Shown here one piece after another: positions 1-9,343 of a stretch of DNA of 64,000 nt (its first letter is position 1; each line of letters starts with the position of its first letter). The stretch comes from Clostridia bacterium (GTDB lineage: Bacteria; Bacillota; Clostridia; Oscillospirales; Acutalibacteraceae): the NCBI GenBank assembly GCA_017513525.1, contig JAFXFC010000048.1, forward strand, positions 124,001 to 188,000, in the 5' to 3' direction. A program made the translations under genes and the position numbers. The notes below the pieces were generated by a model. The model searched no databases. It was not told where the DNA came from and was given only the letters and a program-made list of their open reading frames with translations.

Positions 1-1
1 T

Positions 2-352
2 CATCCGTCAAGACATATAGCAAAAACCTACAGAGTCAGCGTTAAGCCTGCAATAACTGAAGATCAGCTTACTATCCTTACATCATCCATGATGATAGAC
101 GGAAAGAAAACATTGCCCGCTGATGTAAGAATTATCAATAAAGAGGATGACAAATCCACACTTGAAATTATTTTATATGAAGGAAAAAACAGACAAATAA
201 GACGCTTGTGTGAAGAAGCAGGACTTGAAACAGCCAGATTAAAGCGACTTTCTATCGGACAATTAAAACTCGGCGGACTTAAGGTCGGAGAATACAGACA
301 TCTTACGCATGATGAAATCGCTTTACTTAAAAGACAGTCAGGCTGTTATTAA
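2..352 (+). CDS. Pseudouridine synthase, RsuA/RluB family (3' part only)
   Basis: The reading frame is open from the first base of the window, so the true start lies upstream; 116 C-terminal residues are visible. The RsuA/RluB/RluE/RluF family isomerises specific uridines of rRNA to pseudouridine. The visible part begins with HPSRHIAKTYRV, which resembles the family's 'KTY.V' strand, and contains YEGKNRQIRRLCEEAG, the conserved G.NRQIRRM-type motif near the C terminus. The S4 domain and the catalytic GRLD aspartate would lie outside the window. Placement just before yicC suggests the RluB (23S rRNA) branch, but the product site cannot be assigned from this fragment. A second, complete family member is at 26725-27462. 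Confidence 0.85.
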   Translation, partial: HPSRHIAKTYRVSVKPAITEDQLTILTSSMMIDGKKTLPADVRIINKEDDKSTLEIILYEGKNRQIRRLCEEAGLETARLKRLSIGQLKLGGLKVGEYRHLTHDEIALLKRQSGCY

Positions 353-369
353 TTCAGAGGTATAAGAAT

Positions 370-1248
370 ATGGTAAAAAGTATGACCGGCTACGGCAGAG
401 CCGTTGAAACTATCGGTTCTATGACAATTACTGTCGAAATTAAAAGTGTAAATCACAGATTTTTTGAATTTACTCCCAAGGTATACAGAGCTTATTCTTT
501 CTTGGAAGAAAAGCTCAAAGCATTCTTACAGCAATATATTTCAAGAGGTAAGGTTGATTTGTATATTCAGATCGAAACTGACGATGTTGAAGATAGTATC
601 GTTCAGGTAAATCATTCCTTGGTTTCGGGATATATAAATGCTTTTAAGGAAATTTCTGAGCGTTATGACCTCGAAATGGACGATGCTTTTGAAATGCTTG
701 TCGGCAGATCTGATATTTTTACTGTCAGAAAAGCTCCCGCAGACGAAGAGGCTATCTGGGAATCAGTAAGCAAGGTTGTAAAATCTGCTGTTGATGCCTT
801 TATTGATATGCGCTGTGTAGAGGGCGAAAAACTCAAAAATGATATTTTATTCCGTGCAGATTCAATTCTCGAAAATGTTTCGTTTGTTGAAAGCAGATCC
901 CCTGAAACGGTAAAAGAATATAACGAAAAGTTGAAGAACCGCATGGTTGAGCTTTTAGGTGATGCAAATGTTGATGAACAGCGTTTATTGACGGAAGCCG
1001 CAATTTTTGCTGATAAAATTGCTGTTGCTGAAGAAACTGTAAGATTAAGAAGTCACATTGACCAGTTAAGACAGTTTTTTGAGTCAGACGAACCTATCGG
1101 AAGAAAGCTTGATTTTCTTGTTCAGGAAATTAACCGTGAAGCAAATACAATTGGTTCAAAGGCATCAGATATTGAAATTGCCCGCAGAGTAATAGATATT
1201 AAATCCGACGTGGAAAAAATCAGGGAACAGATACAGAATATAGAATAA
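370..1248 (+). CDS. yicC: YicC/YloC family endoribonuclease
   Basis: A 292-aa protein of usual family length. It opens with MVKSMTGYGR and closes with SDVEKIREQIQNIE, both hallmark ends of the YicC/YloC family. An N-terminal YicC domain (about 1-155) is followed by the C-terminal DUF1732 region with LVQEINREANTIGSKASD. Members are reported to be RNA endonucleases involved in RNA turnover; that function is taken from the family and is not visible here. The ATG has a GAGGTATAAG ribosome site. The gene is 14 nt upstream of remA and 17 nt after the pseudouridine synthase, so it is part of the housekeeping operon. The order yicC-remA-gmk-rpoZ is conserved in Firmicutes. Confidence 0.93.
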   Translation: MVKSMTGYGRAVETIGSMTITVEIKSVNHRFFEFTPKVYRAYSFLEEKLKAFLQQYISRGKVDLYIQIETDDVEDSIVQVNHSLVSGYINAFKEISERYDLEMDDAFEMLVGRSDIFTVRKAPADEEAIWESVSKVVKSAVDAFIDMRCVEGEKLKNDILFRADSILENVSFVESRSPETVKEYNEKLKNRMVELLGDANVDEQRLLTEAAIFADKIAVAEETVRLRSHIDQLRQFFESDEPIGRKLDFLVQEINREANTIGSKASDIEIARRVIDIKSDVEKIREQIQNIE

Positions 1249-1261
1249 TGAGGATTTATTT

Positions 1262-1516
1262 ATGAAGCTTATAAATGTCGGCTTTGGAAATCTTGTTAAT
1301 GCGCAAAGGGTTATCGCTGTTGTTTCTCCTGATTCTGCTCCTGTAAAACGAATTATTCAGAATTCCAAGGATAGCGGAAGATTAATAGATGTAACACAGG
1401 GAAGAAAAACCATGTCAGTAGTTTTTACTGACAGTGAGCATGTAATTTTATCTTATCTTAAACCTGAAAAAATTTCCGAAAGATTTGATGATGAAAATGA
1501 TGTTGCGGAGGATTAG
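1262..1516 (+). CDS. remA: RemA family DNA-binding regulator (DUF370)
   Basis: An 84-aa protein starting MKLINVGFGNLVNAQRVIAV and carrying APVKRIIQNSKDSGRLIDVTQGRKT, the conserved core of the RemA/YlzA family. In Bacillus subtilis RemA is a ring-forming DNA-binding protein that activates biofilm-matrix genes and is encoded directly before gmk, exactly as here. Whether it controls matrix genes in this organism is inference. The next ribosome site (GCGGAGGA) lies inside its last codons, so remA and gmk are probably translated from one message. Confidence 0.92.
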   Translation: MKLINVGFGNLVNAQRVIAVVSPDSAPVKRIIQNSKDSGRLIDVTQGRKTMSVVFTDSEHVILSYLKPEKISERFDDENDVAED

Positions 1517-1522
1517 TTTTGT

Positions 1523-2080
1523 ATGCTGAATAAAAAAGGCAAAATATTCGTTTTGTCAGGACCTTCAGGTTGCGGCAAAAATACTGTTTTTGAAGGAATT
1601 CAACAGTTTAATAAAAATGTTGCTCAGACAGTTTCTGTTACGACAAGAGCTCCGAGAACCAATGAAAAAAACGGCATAGATTATTATTTTGTTGAAAAAG
1701 AAGAATTTTTAAGAAAAATAGAGAATAATGAGTTTATAGAATATGCTCTTTACGGCGAGAATTACTACGGAACATTAAAGAGTGAAGTAGACCGATTGGT
1801 TGATAACGGAAACATCGTTATTCTTGTAATTGAAGTTCAGGGCGCTGCCAATATTAAAAAGGTGATGCCTGAATCAAAATCCATATTTTTGCTTCCGCCT
1901 TCTTTGGATGAGCTTGGTAAGCGTTTACGAAGCAGAGAACAGAATACCGAAGCAGAAATAAATATGCGCATGAACATAGCGCTTGAAGAAATCAAGTTTA
2001 AGGACAGTTATGATTTTTGTGTATTAAATGACGATCTTGATAAATGTATTCAGGATGTTAATGATATAATAACAAAATAA
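1523..2080 (+). CDS. gmk: Guanylate kinase
   Basis: Converts GMP plus ATP to GDP plus ADP in the cytoplasm. The 185-aa protein has the P-loop GPSGCGKNT at about residues 12-20 (the usual enzyme has G-K-G/S-T; Asn here is a mild variation), the GMP-binding VTTRAPRTNEKNGIDYYFV, the EY..YG.YYGT segment and VIEVQGA. It is slightly shorter than the common ~200 aa, with the C-terminal helix trimmed. The ATG is 6 nt after remA; the ribosome site is within the end of remA. Confidence 0.95.
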   Translation: MLNKKGKIFVLSGPSGCGKNTVFEGIQQFNKNVAQTVSVTTRAPRTNEKNGIDYYFVEKEEFLRKIENNEFIEYALYGENYYGTLKSEVDRLVDNGNIVILVIEVQGAANIKKVMPESKSIFLLPPSLDELGKRLRSREQNTEAEINMRMNIALEEIKFKDSYDFCVLNDDLDKCIQDVNDIITK

Positions 2081-2093
2081 GGAGAAATAAATT

Positions 2094-2303
2094 ATGATTA
2101 ATATTGACATGAAACCTTTACTTAAGGGCGGCATCAGCAGATATTCACTTGTTGTTGGTGTTGCTAAGCGTTCAAGAGAAATTGCTGACGAGGCAAATGA
2201 AGAAAAGGAAATCCTTGTCGAAAAGCCCGTAAGTCTTGCAGTTGAAGAGCTTCTTGACGGAAAATTTGCTATTGAAGAGCCTGATGACAGCAATAAAGTT
2301 TGA
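2094..2303 (+). CDS. rpoZ: DNA-directed RNA polymerase subunit omega
   Basis: A 69-aa protein with KGGISRYSLVVGVAKRSREI, the signature omega helix that clamps the beta-prime C terminus, followed by KPVSLAVEELLDGK. It follows gmk by 13 nt with an AAGGAGAAA ribosome site, the standard gmk-rpoZ arrangement of Firmicutes. Omega assists assembly and stability of RNA polymerase. Confidence 0.93.
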   Translation: MINIDMKPLLKGGISRYSLVVGVAKRSREIADEANEEKEILVEKPVSLAVEELLDGKFAIEEPDDSNKV

Positions 2304-2313
2304 GGTGTAAGTT

Positions 2314-4785
2314 TTGTCTTTACGTTCTGTTGCCCTTATAGGTGTCGAAAACTGTGCATACAGCTTCGATAATCTGTTTTCTTATATCATACCTGAAAAA
2401 TATACAGATATTCTGTGTGCAGGTATGCGTGTAATGGTTCCGTTCGGAAACGGCAATAAACTCAGACAAGGTTTTGTTTTTGATGTAACAGATGATGAAG
2501 CATTAAATACAGAGTTAAAAAATCTCAAAGAAATTTCAAGCTTGCTTGATTCGGCACCGCTCTTGTCAGATGAACTGATAAAGCTTGCTCTCTGGCTCAG
2601 AGAGAGATGTTTTTGCACATATTTTGTTGCTGCAAAAGCACTTTTACCCGGAGGCATGTGCTTAAAGACTGAAAAAACTTATTCATGTGCTCCCGATATA
2701 TTACCGGAAATACTCGATTCTCTTTCCGATGATGAAAAGTCGGTAATAGGCTTTTTACGCAAAAAAAAGGACTTCACCAGGGAATCTGTAATATTAAAAA
2801 GAATCGGTGCAGATAAAAATTCACCTATACTTAAACGCATGGTCAGAAACAACATTTTGTCTGAATCAACTGATGCTTTTACAAGAGTAAATGATTTGTC
2901 GGTACAATTGATTCGTTTGACAGAGGATAATTTATGCGAGGATCAGTATTCGCTTACTTCAAAACAGGCTTCCGTCACTGATGTCTTAAGAGATATCGGT
3001 GCTGCAACAATTAAAGAACTGTGCTATTTTACAGGTGTCAGTGAGTCAGTTGTAAGAACTTTGATATCTAAAGGGGTATGTGAAGTTTTTACGGCACCCA
3101 TTCAGCGTGAGGTTAAGATTTCTGAGGTTTCAGATAAATTTGAAAAACCGATCCTGTCGGATTTACAAAGGAAAGTGTATTCTGAGCTTTATGAAGCTTA
3201 CAGTACAAAAAGTCATAAAGCAGGATTATTGTTCGGAGTTACGGGCAGCGGAAAAACAAGTGTTTATCTTGAGCTTATTGATGCAGTTCTTCGTGACGGT
3301 AAAAATGTAATTGTTCTTGTGCCTGAAATCTCTTTGACCCCGCAGACCTTTTCTATTTTTTCACGCAGATACGGAAAAGATATCGCTGTTCTTCACAGCG
3401 GTCTTTCCATGGGTGAGCGACATGATGAATGGAAGAGGATTGCTTCCGGAAAAGTACGGGTAGTTATTGGTACGAGAAGTGCTGTATTTGCTCCCATTGA
3501 TAATTTAGGTCTTATAATTATTGATGAAGAGCAGGAGCATACATATAAGTCTGAAATGTCACCGAGATATAATGCAAAGGAAGTTGCAAGATTTCGCTGC
3601 GGCTATCATAATGCATTTTTACTCCTCGCATCTGCAACTCCGAGTATTGAAACTTATGCAAAGGCACAAAACGGGCAATTACTTTTTTGTGAATTAAGCA
3701 ACAGATACGGAAAGGCAGTTTTGCCTGATGTTTTTACAGTTGATATGACTGATAAATCACTGCTTTCATCATTTTTTGCTATAAGTGATCCCCTGGCAGA
3801 GGAGATCGGCAAAAATATTGAAAATAAAGAGCAATCTATACTTCTTGTTAACAGACGCGGATATAATACTTTTGTTGTATGCAGTGACTGTAAAAAAGTT
3901 TTGACCTGCCCGAAGTGCAGTATATCCATGACTTATCATTCAGCCAATAACAGACTTATGTGTCATTATTGCGGATATTCCATTCCCTTTGCTATGAACT
4001 GTCCTACCTGTGGTGCTGAAAATATAAGATACGCAGGTTTCGGTACACAAAGAGTTGAACAGGAATTGAAAATCCGATTTCCGGATGCTAAAGTAATCAG
4101 AATGGATGCGGATACGACAGCATCAAAAAATTCCCATGGAAAAGTTTTATCTTCTTTTGCAAACGGAGAATACGATATACTTATCGGAACTCAAATGGTT
4201 GCTAAAGGTCTTGATTTCCCGAATGTAACTTTAGTCGGAATTACATCTGCTGACAAGGAATTATATAATAATGATTTCAGAAGTGCCGAACGCTCGTTTG
4301 ATCTTATCACACAGGTGGTAGGAAGAGCAGGAAGAGGTACAAAAAAGGGCAGAGCAGTAATACAGACTGTTTCTCCCGATAATCATATTATTTCAATTGC
4401 TTCAAAGCAGGATTATAAGGCATTTTATAAGGCAGAGATAAATTTAAGAAAAGCTCTTATATATCCTCCTTTTTGTGATTTATGTGAAATCAATTTTTCA
4501 GGCTTATCGCAGGAAAATGTATTATTATGTGCAAATACATTTTTTGAAAAGATAGTTTCTCTGAATGAGAATAAATTCTCCGATCAAAAAATAATAGTTT
4601 TAGGACCGATGTTTCCCAGAGTTTCTAAAATTAATGAATTTTACAGACAACGTATTCTTATTAAATGTAAAAACACATCGAGATTCAGAGAATTCGTTGA
4701 TGCTGTATTAAAAGATATATGTTCAGATAAAGCATTCAAGGATGTTTCTGTTTACGCAGATATGAACCCTGAAAACTTAAATTAA
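2314..4785 (+). CDS. priA: Primosomal protein N' (replication restart helicase PriA)
   Basis: 823 aa, a 3'-5' superfamily 2 helicase that reloads the replisome at stalled forks. The start is TTG at 2314, preceded by GAGGTG at a proper distance. An N-terminal DNA-binding domain (1-~110) precedes the helicase core with Walker A GVTGSGKTSVYLELI, Walker B IIDEEQEHTYKSE (DEEQ here, where many PriA have DEEH) and motif III LLASATPS. A zinc module follows with four CxxC pairs (CSDC, CPKC, CHYC, CPTC), then motifs V and VI with GTQMVAKGLDFPNVTLVG and QVVGRAGRG. The position between rpoZ and def matches other Firmicutes. Confidence 0.96.
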   Translation: MSLRSVALIGVENCAYSFDNLFSYIIPEKYTDILCAGMRVMVPFGNGNKLRQGFVFDVTDDEALNTELKNLKEISSLLDSAPLLSDELIKLALWLRERCFCTYFVAAKALLPGGMCLKTEKTYSCAPDILPEILDSLSDDEKSVIGFLRKKKDFTRESVILKRIGADKNSPILKRMVRNNILSESTDAFTRVNDLSVQLIRLTEDNLCEDQYSLTSKQASVTDVLRDIGAATIKELCYFTGVSESVVRTLISKGVCEVFTAPIQREVKISEVSDKFEKPILSDLQRKVYSELYEAYSTKSHKAGLLFGVTGSGKTSVYLELIDAVLRDGKNVIVLVPEISLTPQTFSIFSRRYGKDIAVLHSGLSMGERHDEWKRIASGKVRVVIGTRSAVFAPIDNLGLIIIDEEQEHTYKSEMSPRYNAKEVARFRCGYHNAFLLLASATPSIETYAKAQNGQLLFCELSNRYGKAVLPDVFTVDMTDKSLLSSFFAISDPLAEEIGKNIENKEQSILLVNRRGYNTFVVCSDCKKVLTCPKCSISMTYHSANNRLMCHYCGYSIPFAMNCPTCGAENIRYAGFGTQRVEQELKIRFPDAKVIRMDADTTASKNSHGKVLSSFANGEYDILIGTQMVAKGLDFPNVTLVGITSADKELYNNDFRSAERSFDLITQVVGRAGRGTKKGRAVIQTVSPDNHIISIASKQDYKAFYKAEINLRKALIYPPFCDLCEINFSGLSQENVLLCANTFFEKIVSLNENKFSDQKIIVLGPMFPRVSKINEFYRQRILIKCKNTSRFREFVDAVLKDICSDKAFKDVSVYADMNPENLN

Positions 4786-4803
4786 ATTCAAGGTGTGAAA
4801 ATA

Positions 4804-5277
4804 ATGGCAATTAGAAATATAAGAACTGAAGAAGATCCCATACTCAGAAAAATCAGCAGAAAAGTTGAAAATTTTGATGACAGATTATTAATGATCCTTG
4901 ACGATATGAAAGATACTCTTATAAAATCGCAGGGAATAGGACTTGCTGCAGTTCAGATAGGAATTCTCAGAAGAATAGTTCTTGTAAGATTCAATGATAA
5001 GATAATTGAGCTTATAAATCCTGAAATTATTGAGCGCGAAGGCGAACAGATAGAGGCTGAAGCCTGCTTATCAGTTCCGAGAAAAGCAGGGAAAACTCTT
5101 CGTCCTAAAACCGTAACGGTTAAAGCTCAGAACAGAAACGGAAATTGGTGTATCTATAAAGGCACTGACCTTGAAGCAAGATGTTTTTGTCATGAGCTGG
5201 ATCATTTAGACGGTAAGCTTTATCTTGATAATCTTGCACCGGGTGAAAAAGCTTACTTTACAAGAGATTATGAATAA
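4804..5277 (+). CDS. def: Peptide deformylase
   Basis: Removes the formyl group from the N-terminal Met of new proteins; metal-dependent. The three family motifs are present: GIGLAAVQIG (motif 1), EACLS (motif 2, where EGCLS is usual) and HELDHLDG (motif 3, HExxH type). I start at ATG 4804 because AAGG at 4790-4793 is 10 nt upstream; an in-frame GTG at 4795 overlaps that ribosome site. Length is 157 aa. The stop lies 10 nt before fmt, the normal def-fmt pair. Confidence 0.95.
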   Translation: MAIRNIRTEEDPILRKISRKVENFDDRLLMILDDMKDTLIKSQGIGLAAVQIGILRRIVLVRFNDKIIELINPEIIEREGEQIEAEACLSVPRKAGKTLRPKTVTVKAQNRNGNWCIYKGTDLEARCFCHELDHLDGKLYLDNLAPGEKAYFTRDYE

Positions 5278-5287
5278 AGGTGATAAA

Positions 5288-6232
5288 ATGAAATCTGTTG
5301 TATTTATGGGAACTCCCGATTTTGCGGTTCCTGCACTCGAAGCACTCATTAATTCTCCTGATTATGATGTAAAGCTCGTAATTTCACAGACTGATAAACC
5401 CCAAGGCAGAAAACAGATTTTAACTCCTCCACCTGTAAAGCAATTGGCATTACAGTATGATGTTGAAGTTTACCAGCCGGATACTCTTAAAACAGATGAA
5501 GCATATGAAAAGATAGCTTCGTGTTCACCTGATTTTATTGTTGTTTCCGCATACGGAAAAATATTACCAAAGCGAATTCTTGATATCCCGGTCTACGGAT
5601 GTGTTAATCTGCACGGTTCATTACTTCCTAAGTACAGAGGTGCTGCACCCATTCAGTGGAGTGTAATCAACGGTGATGAAGTCACAGGTGTTACAACAAT
5701 GCTCATGGATGTCGGTCTTGATACAGGCGATATTCTTTTGACTTCTGAAAAAACTATTGACTGCAATGAAACTGCAGGAGAAGTGTTTGATGCTTTGGCT
5801 GATCTTTGTCCGGAGCTTCTTCTTGAAACCTTGGAGAAGTTAGCTGCCGGAGCTATTACGCCTATAAAGCAAAATGAAAGTGAAGCAACATATGTTTCCG
5901 TTCTTACCAAAGAAATGGCTTTAATAGATTGGAACAAATCTGCAGATACTATTCATAATCTCGTAAGAGGACTTAATCCCTGGCCTGTTGCCAGAACCTT
6001 TTATAACAATAAAATATTAAAAATATTTAAGACAACTGTATGTGAAAAGCATATTTCTTTACCGGTAGGTACTGTTAAAACAGAAAATAATGCGATTTAT
6101 GTTGCATGCGGTAACAATACAGTGCTGTCACTTGATGAAATTCAATTAGAAGGATCAAAAAGAATGACAGCTGAAGACTTTCTTCGCGGTCGTTCATTTG
6201 AGCCCGGTTTTAGTTTTGTAACGGAGGAATAA
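5288..6232 (+). CDS. fmt: Methionyl-tRNA formyltransferase
   Basis: Formylates initiator Met-tRNA using 10-formyl-tetrahydrofolate. The 314-aa protein starts MKSVVFMGTPDFAVPALEAL and carries the catalytic region HGSLLPKYRGAAPIQWSVIN with MDVGLDTGDIL; a C-terminal OB-like domain begins near residue 205. The start at ATG 5288 follows AAAGGTGAT; an open frame extends further back into def but starts there would break the family N terminus. Partner of def just upstream. Confidence 0.96.
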   Translation: MKSVVFMGTPDFAVPALEALINSPDYDVKLVISQTDKPQGRKQILTPPPVKQLALQYDVEVYQPDTLKTDEAYEKIASCSPDFIVVSAYGKILPKRILDIPVYGCVNLHGSLLPKYRGAAPIQWSVINGDEVTGVTTMLMDVGLDTGDILLTSEKTIDCNETAGEVFDALADLCPELLLETLEKLAAGAITPIKQNESEATYVSVLTKEMALIDWNKSADTIHNLVRGLNPWPVARTFYNNKILKIFKTTVCEKHISLPVGTVKTENNAIYVACGNNTVLSLDEIQLEGSKRMTAEDFLRGRSFEPGFSFVTEE

Positions 6233-6234
6233 CA

Positions 6235-6954
6235 ATGAATATAATTCCTGCATATTTGGGGACAGGATTTTACTATAATTTCAGTTATATATATCTTTTA
6301 ATACCTGCAATGCTGATAGCCTTAGCAGCTCAGATAGCAGTTAAAAGAACATACGCTAAAATGTCACAGGTATATTCGAAAAGCGGCTATTCGGGGGCAC
6401 AGGCTGCTGTTGCGGTGCTTCGTCATTACGGTATCAATGATGTCCGTGTAGAACAGTGTTCAGGTAAGCTTTCTGATCATTATGATCCGAAATCCAAAGT
6501 CATACGACTTTCAGAAGGTGTATATTCTTCAACATCAATTGCTGCAATCGGCATTGCTTGTCATGAAGCGGGCCATGCTGCACAGCATGCCTCTGATTAC
6601 CTTCCTATTAAGCTAAGAAATTCTATATTACCCATATGTCAGATAGGCTCATATGCCGGCATCCCTCTTGCTTTTCTAGGAATGCTTTTAAGCTTTGAAA
6701 CCTTAATTTTCGTAGGTCTTTTGCTTTATTCATTTATAATGCTTTTTCAGCTGGTAACATTACCTGTTGAATTAAATGCAAGTGCAAGAGCTCTCGCTGT
6801 GATCCAGGATACGGGGCTTCTTCGTGATGAAAATGAGCTCAGCGGTGCGAAAAAGGTATTAACGAGTGCTGCAATGACTTATGTTGCTGCTTTAATTTCG
6901 TCACTGGCAAATCTTTTAAGATTTATATTGATATTCACTCGCAGAAGAGATTGA
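6235..6954 (+). CDS. Membrane zinc metallopeptidase, YugP family
   Basis: A 239-aa integral membrane protein of the Zn_peptidase_2 (YugP) family. HEAGH at residues 110-114 is the HExxH zinc site, inside IACHEAGHAAQHA. Hydrophobic segments lie near residues 14-32, 140-180 and 210-232. The substrate is not known for the family. The gene begins 2 nt after fmt with GGAGGAATAAC as ribosome site, so it is translated with the def-fmt operon; it is a common neighbour of fmt and rsmB in Clostridia. Confidence 0.9.
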   Translation: MNIIPAYLGTGFYYNFSYIYLLIPAMLIALAAQIAVKRTYAKMSQVYSKSGYSGAQAAVAVLRHYGINDVRVEQCSGKLSDHYDPKSKVIRLSEGVYSSTSIAAIGIACHEAGHAAQHASDYLPIKLRNSILPICQIGSYAGIPLAFLGMLLSFETLIFVGLLLYSFIMLFQLVTLPVELNASARALAVIQDTGLLRDENELSGAKKVLTSAAMTYVAALISSLANLLRFILIFTRRRD

Positions 6955-6973
6955 TATTTTGAAAGGACTTTAT

Positions 6974-8281
6974 ATGTCTAATCCCAGAATTACAGCTGTT
7001 AAGCTTTTAACAAAATTTGAAAAGAATTCATCTTACTCTGCATTGGCACTGTCCGATGAACTTAAGAAAATCAATTTTTCTGACAGCAGAGATAAAGCAT
7101 TCGCCGTCTCTTTGATATACGGAGTGCTTGAACATAAAATTACTCTTGATTATAATATTTCTTTGTATCTTGTTTCAAAGCTCAGTAAATTGAAAATCGA
7201 AGTGCTTAATATTCTCAGAGTAGGTGCTTATCAGTTGCTTTATATGGATAAAATTCCTAAGAGTGCTGCCGTAAACGAAGCTGTAAATTCTTCTAAAAAA
7301 ATGGGATTGTCTTTTTCATCGGGGCTTATAAATGCAGTTTTACATAAAATTGCAAATAAAGGTCTTATATTACCCGATGAAGAAAATACAGCAGATTACC
7401 TGAGCGTTTTATATTCCGCAGATAAAAGCATTTTAAGCTCTGTTATCAGTGATTTCGGTATCGAAAAGACAAAAGAGATATTCAGCGTATTTTCGGGCAG
7501 ACGACCGATTTATATAAGACATAATTCATTAAAATGTTCTGAAGAACAGTTATGTGAATCGTTGAAAAAAGACGGTGTTGAAGTAACTTCCGCTTCTCTT
7601 GACGGTTGCTTTTGTATCAATAATACAGGTGACATAGCCGAACTTGCGGCATATAAAAACGGATGGTTTCATGTTCAGGATATGTCTTCTCAGCTGTGCT
7701 GTAAACTTTTGGATGTCAGACCCGGTGATACTGTTGTAGACTGTTGTGCGGCACCCGGAGGAAAATCATTTACTCTTGCTCAGTATCTGTGCGGTTCGGG
7801 ATCAATACTTTCCTGTGATATGTATGAACATAAAACTAAGCTTATCGAAAACGGCGCAAAAAGGCTTGGTATCAATAATCTTAAAGCTGTATGTTCAGAT
7901 GCCAGAGAGCTGTATAAGCAGGGGCTGAATGCCGATAAGGTTTTATGTGATGTTCCGTGCTCAGGCTTTGGCGTTATCGGAAGAAAACCCGAAATCCGCT
8001 ATAAAACTATGGATGAGCTTTCAGAGCTTCCCATCATACAAAAAGAGATTTTATATTCTTGTGCAAAAATGGTAAAAAGCGGCGGAACTCTTATATATTC
8101 TACCTGTACTTTGAACAAAGCGGAAAATGACGCTGTTTGTGACAGCTTTCTTTCTGATTTTCCCGATTTTTCAATTGCTTCTCAAGGCGAATATTCTGAA
8201 CTTACAGATAAATATTTAACTGTTTTTCCCGAGGCCCTCGGCGGTGACGGCTTTTTTATCGCAAAATTTATCAGAGGTTAG
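6974..8281 (+). CDS. rsmB: 16S rRNA (cytosine(967)-C(5))-methyltransferase RsmB
   Basis: Methylates C967 of 16S rRNA. Of 435 aa, an N-terminal NusB-like RNA-binding domain (about 1-130) precedes the Rossmann methyltransferase domain. The SAM loop is DCCAAPGGKS near residue 255. The two catalytic cysteines of the family are visible: Cys329 in DVPCSGFG and Cys378 in YSTCTLNKAEND. I start at ATG 6974, 6 nt after GAAAGGA; an in-frame TTG at 6959 is less likely. It ends 2 nt before rlmN. Confidence 0.95.
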   Translation: MSNPRITAVKLLTKFEKNSSYSALALSDELKKINFSDSRDKAFAVSLIYGVLEHKITLDYNISLYLVSKLSKLKIEVLNILRVGAYQLLYMDKIPKSAAVNEAVNSSKKMGLSFSSGLINAVLHKIANKGLILPDEENTADYLSVLYSADKSILSSVISDFGIEKTKEIFSVFSGRRPIYIRHNSLKCSEEQLCESLKKDGVEVTSASLDGCFCINNTGDIAELAAYKNGWFHVQDMSSQLCCKLLDVRPGDTVVDCCAAPGGKSFTLAQYLCGSGSILSCDMYEHKTKLIENGAKRLGINNLKAVCSDARELYKQGLNADKVLCDVPCSGFGVIGRKPEIRYKTMDELSELPIIQKEILYSCAKMVKSGGTLIYSTCTLNKAENDAVCDSFLSDFPDFSIASQGEYSELTDKYLTVFPEALGGDGFFIAKFIRG

Positions 8282-8283
8282 TT

Positions 8284-9318
8284 ATGAAGAAAGATATTTT
8301 ATCCATGGATCTTAATGAACTTACTTCGGAAATAGTGGCATTAGGTCAACCAAAGTTTAAGGCAAAACAGATTTATCGGTGGTTACATAAAAGCTTTGTG
8401 ACGGATTTCAGTCAAATGACCGATATATCATTGGAATTGAGGCAGAATCTTAATGACAATTTTGTCATATTTGGTTGTTCTATTGAAAAAAAACTTATTT
8501 CAGAGTATGATAGTACAATAAAGTATTTATTCAGACTCGATGACGGCGAATATATCGAATCGGTACTTATGAAATATAAATACGGTTATACTGTTTGTGT
8601 TTCTTCACAGGTCGGCTGCCGTATGGGGTGCTCTTTTTGTGCATCTACACTCTCGGGTGTTGTGCGAAACCTGCACCCGTCTGAGATATTATCACAGATA
8701 TATGCAATAAGTCGTGATAACTGCATTCGTGTTTCTCATATTGTTATGATGGGAATGGGTGAGCCCTTTGATAATTATGACAATGTTGTGAAATTTTTGA
8801 ATCTTGTTTCTGATGAAAACGGCGTTAATATCAGTATGCGGCATATTTCACTTTCAACATGCGGAATTGTAACGGGTATTTATAAATTAATGGAAGAGAA
8901 TTTTCAGCTTACGCTTTCAATTTCTCTTCATGCTCCAAATAATGAGCTTCGCTCCTCAATGATGCCTGTTAATAAAAAATGGAATATCGAAGAATTGATT
9001 TTCGCCTGTAAAAAATATACCGAAAAAACATCCCGTCGAATTTCCTTTGAATATGCTTTAGTAAAAGGTGTTAATGACACGGATGAATGTGCTGTAGAGC
9101 TTTCCCGTATACTTAAAGGAATGCTCTGTCATATTAATCTTATCCCTGTAAATGAAGTCAGTGAAACAGGGTGTAAAAAAAGTACACCTGAGCGTGTAAA
9201 AAGGTTTTCAGATATATTATCCAAAAAAGGATTCACTGTTACAGTCCGAAGAGAGCTGGGCTCTGATATAAATGCTGCGTGCGGTCAGCTCAGACGAAGC
9301 ACGCAAAAGGAAAAATAA
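8284..9318 (+). CDS. rlmN: Dual-specificity 23S rRNA/tRNA (adenine C2)-methyltransferase RlmN
   Basis: A radical-SAM enzyme that methylates A2503 of 23S rRNA and A37 of some tRNAs. In 344 aa the cluster motif CRMGCSFC gives Cys112, Cys116 and Cys119. The methyl-carrying C-terminal cysteine sits in AACGQLR near residue 335, and MMGMGEPFDNY and SLSTCGIV are family motifs. The gene is 2 nt after rsmB and 25 nt before the PP2C gene. Confidence 0.96.
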   Translation: MKKDILSMDLNELTSEIVALGQPKFKAKQIYRWLHKSFVTDFSQMTDISLELRQNLNDNFVIFGCSIEKKLISEYDSTIKYLFRLDDGEYIESVLMKYKYGYTVCVSSQVGCRMGCSFCASTLSGVVRNLHPSEILSQIYAISRDNCIRVSHIVMMGMGEPFDNYDNVVKFLNLVSDENGVNISMRHISLSTCGIVTGIYKLMEENFQLTLSISLHAPNNELRSSMMPVNKKWNIEELIFACKKYTEKTSRRISFEYALVKGVNDTDECAVELSRILKGMLCHINLIPVNEVSETGCKKSTPERVKRFSDILSKKGFTVTVRRELGSDINAACGQLRRSTQKEK

Positions 9319-9343
9319 GAAATACAGAAAGGAGATGTCAGCT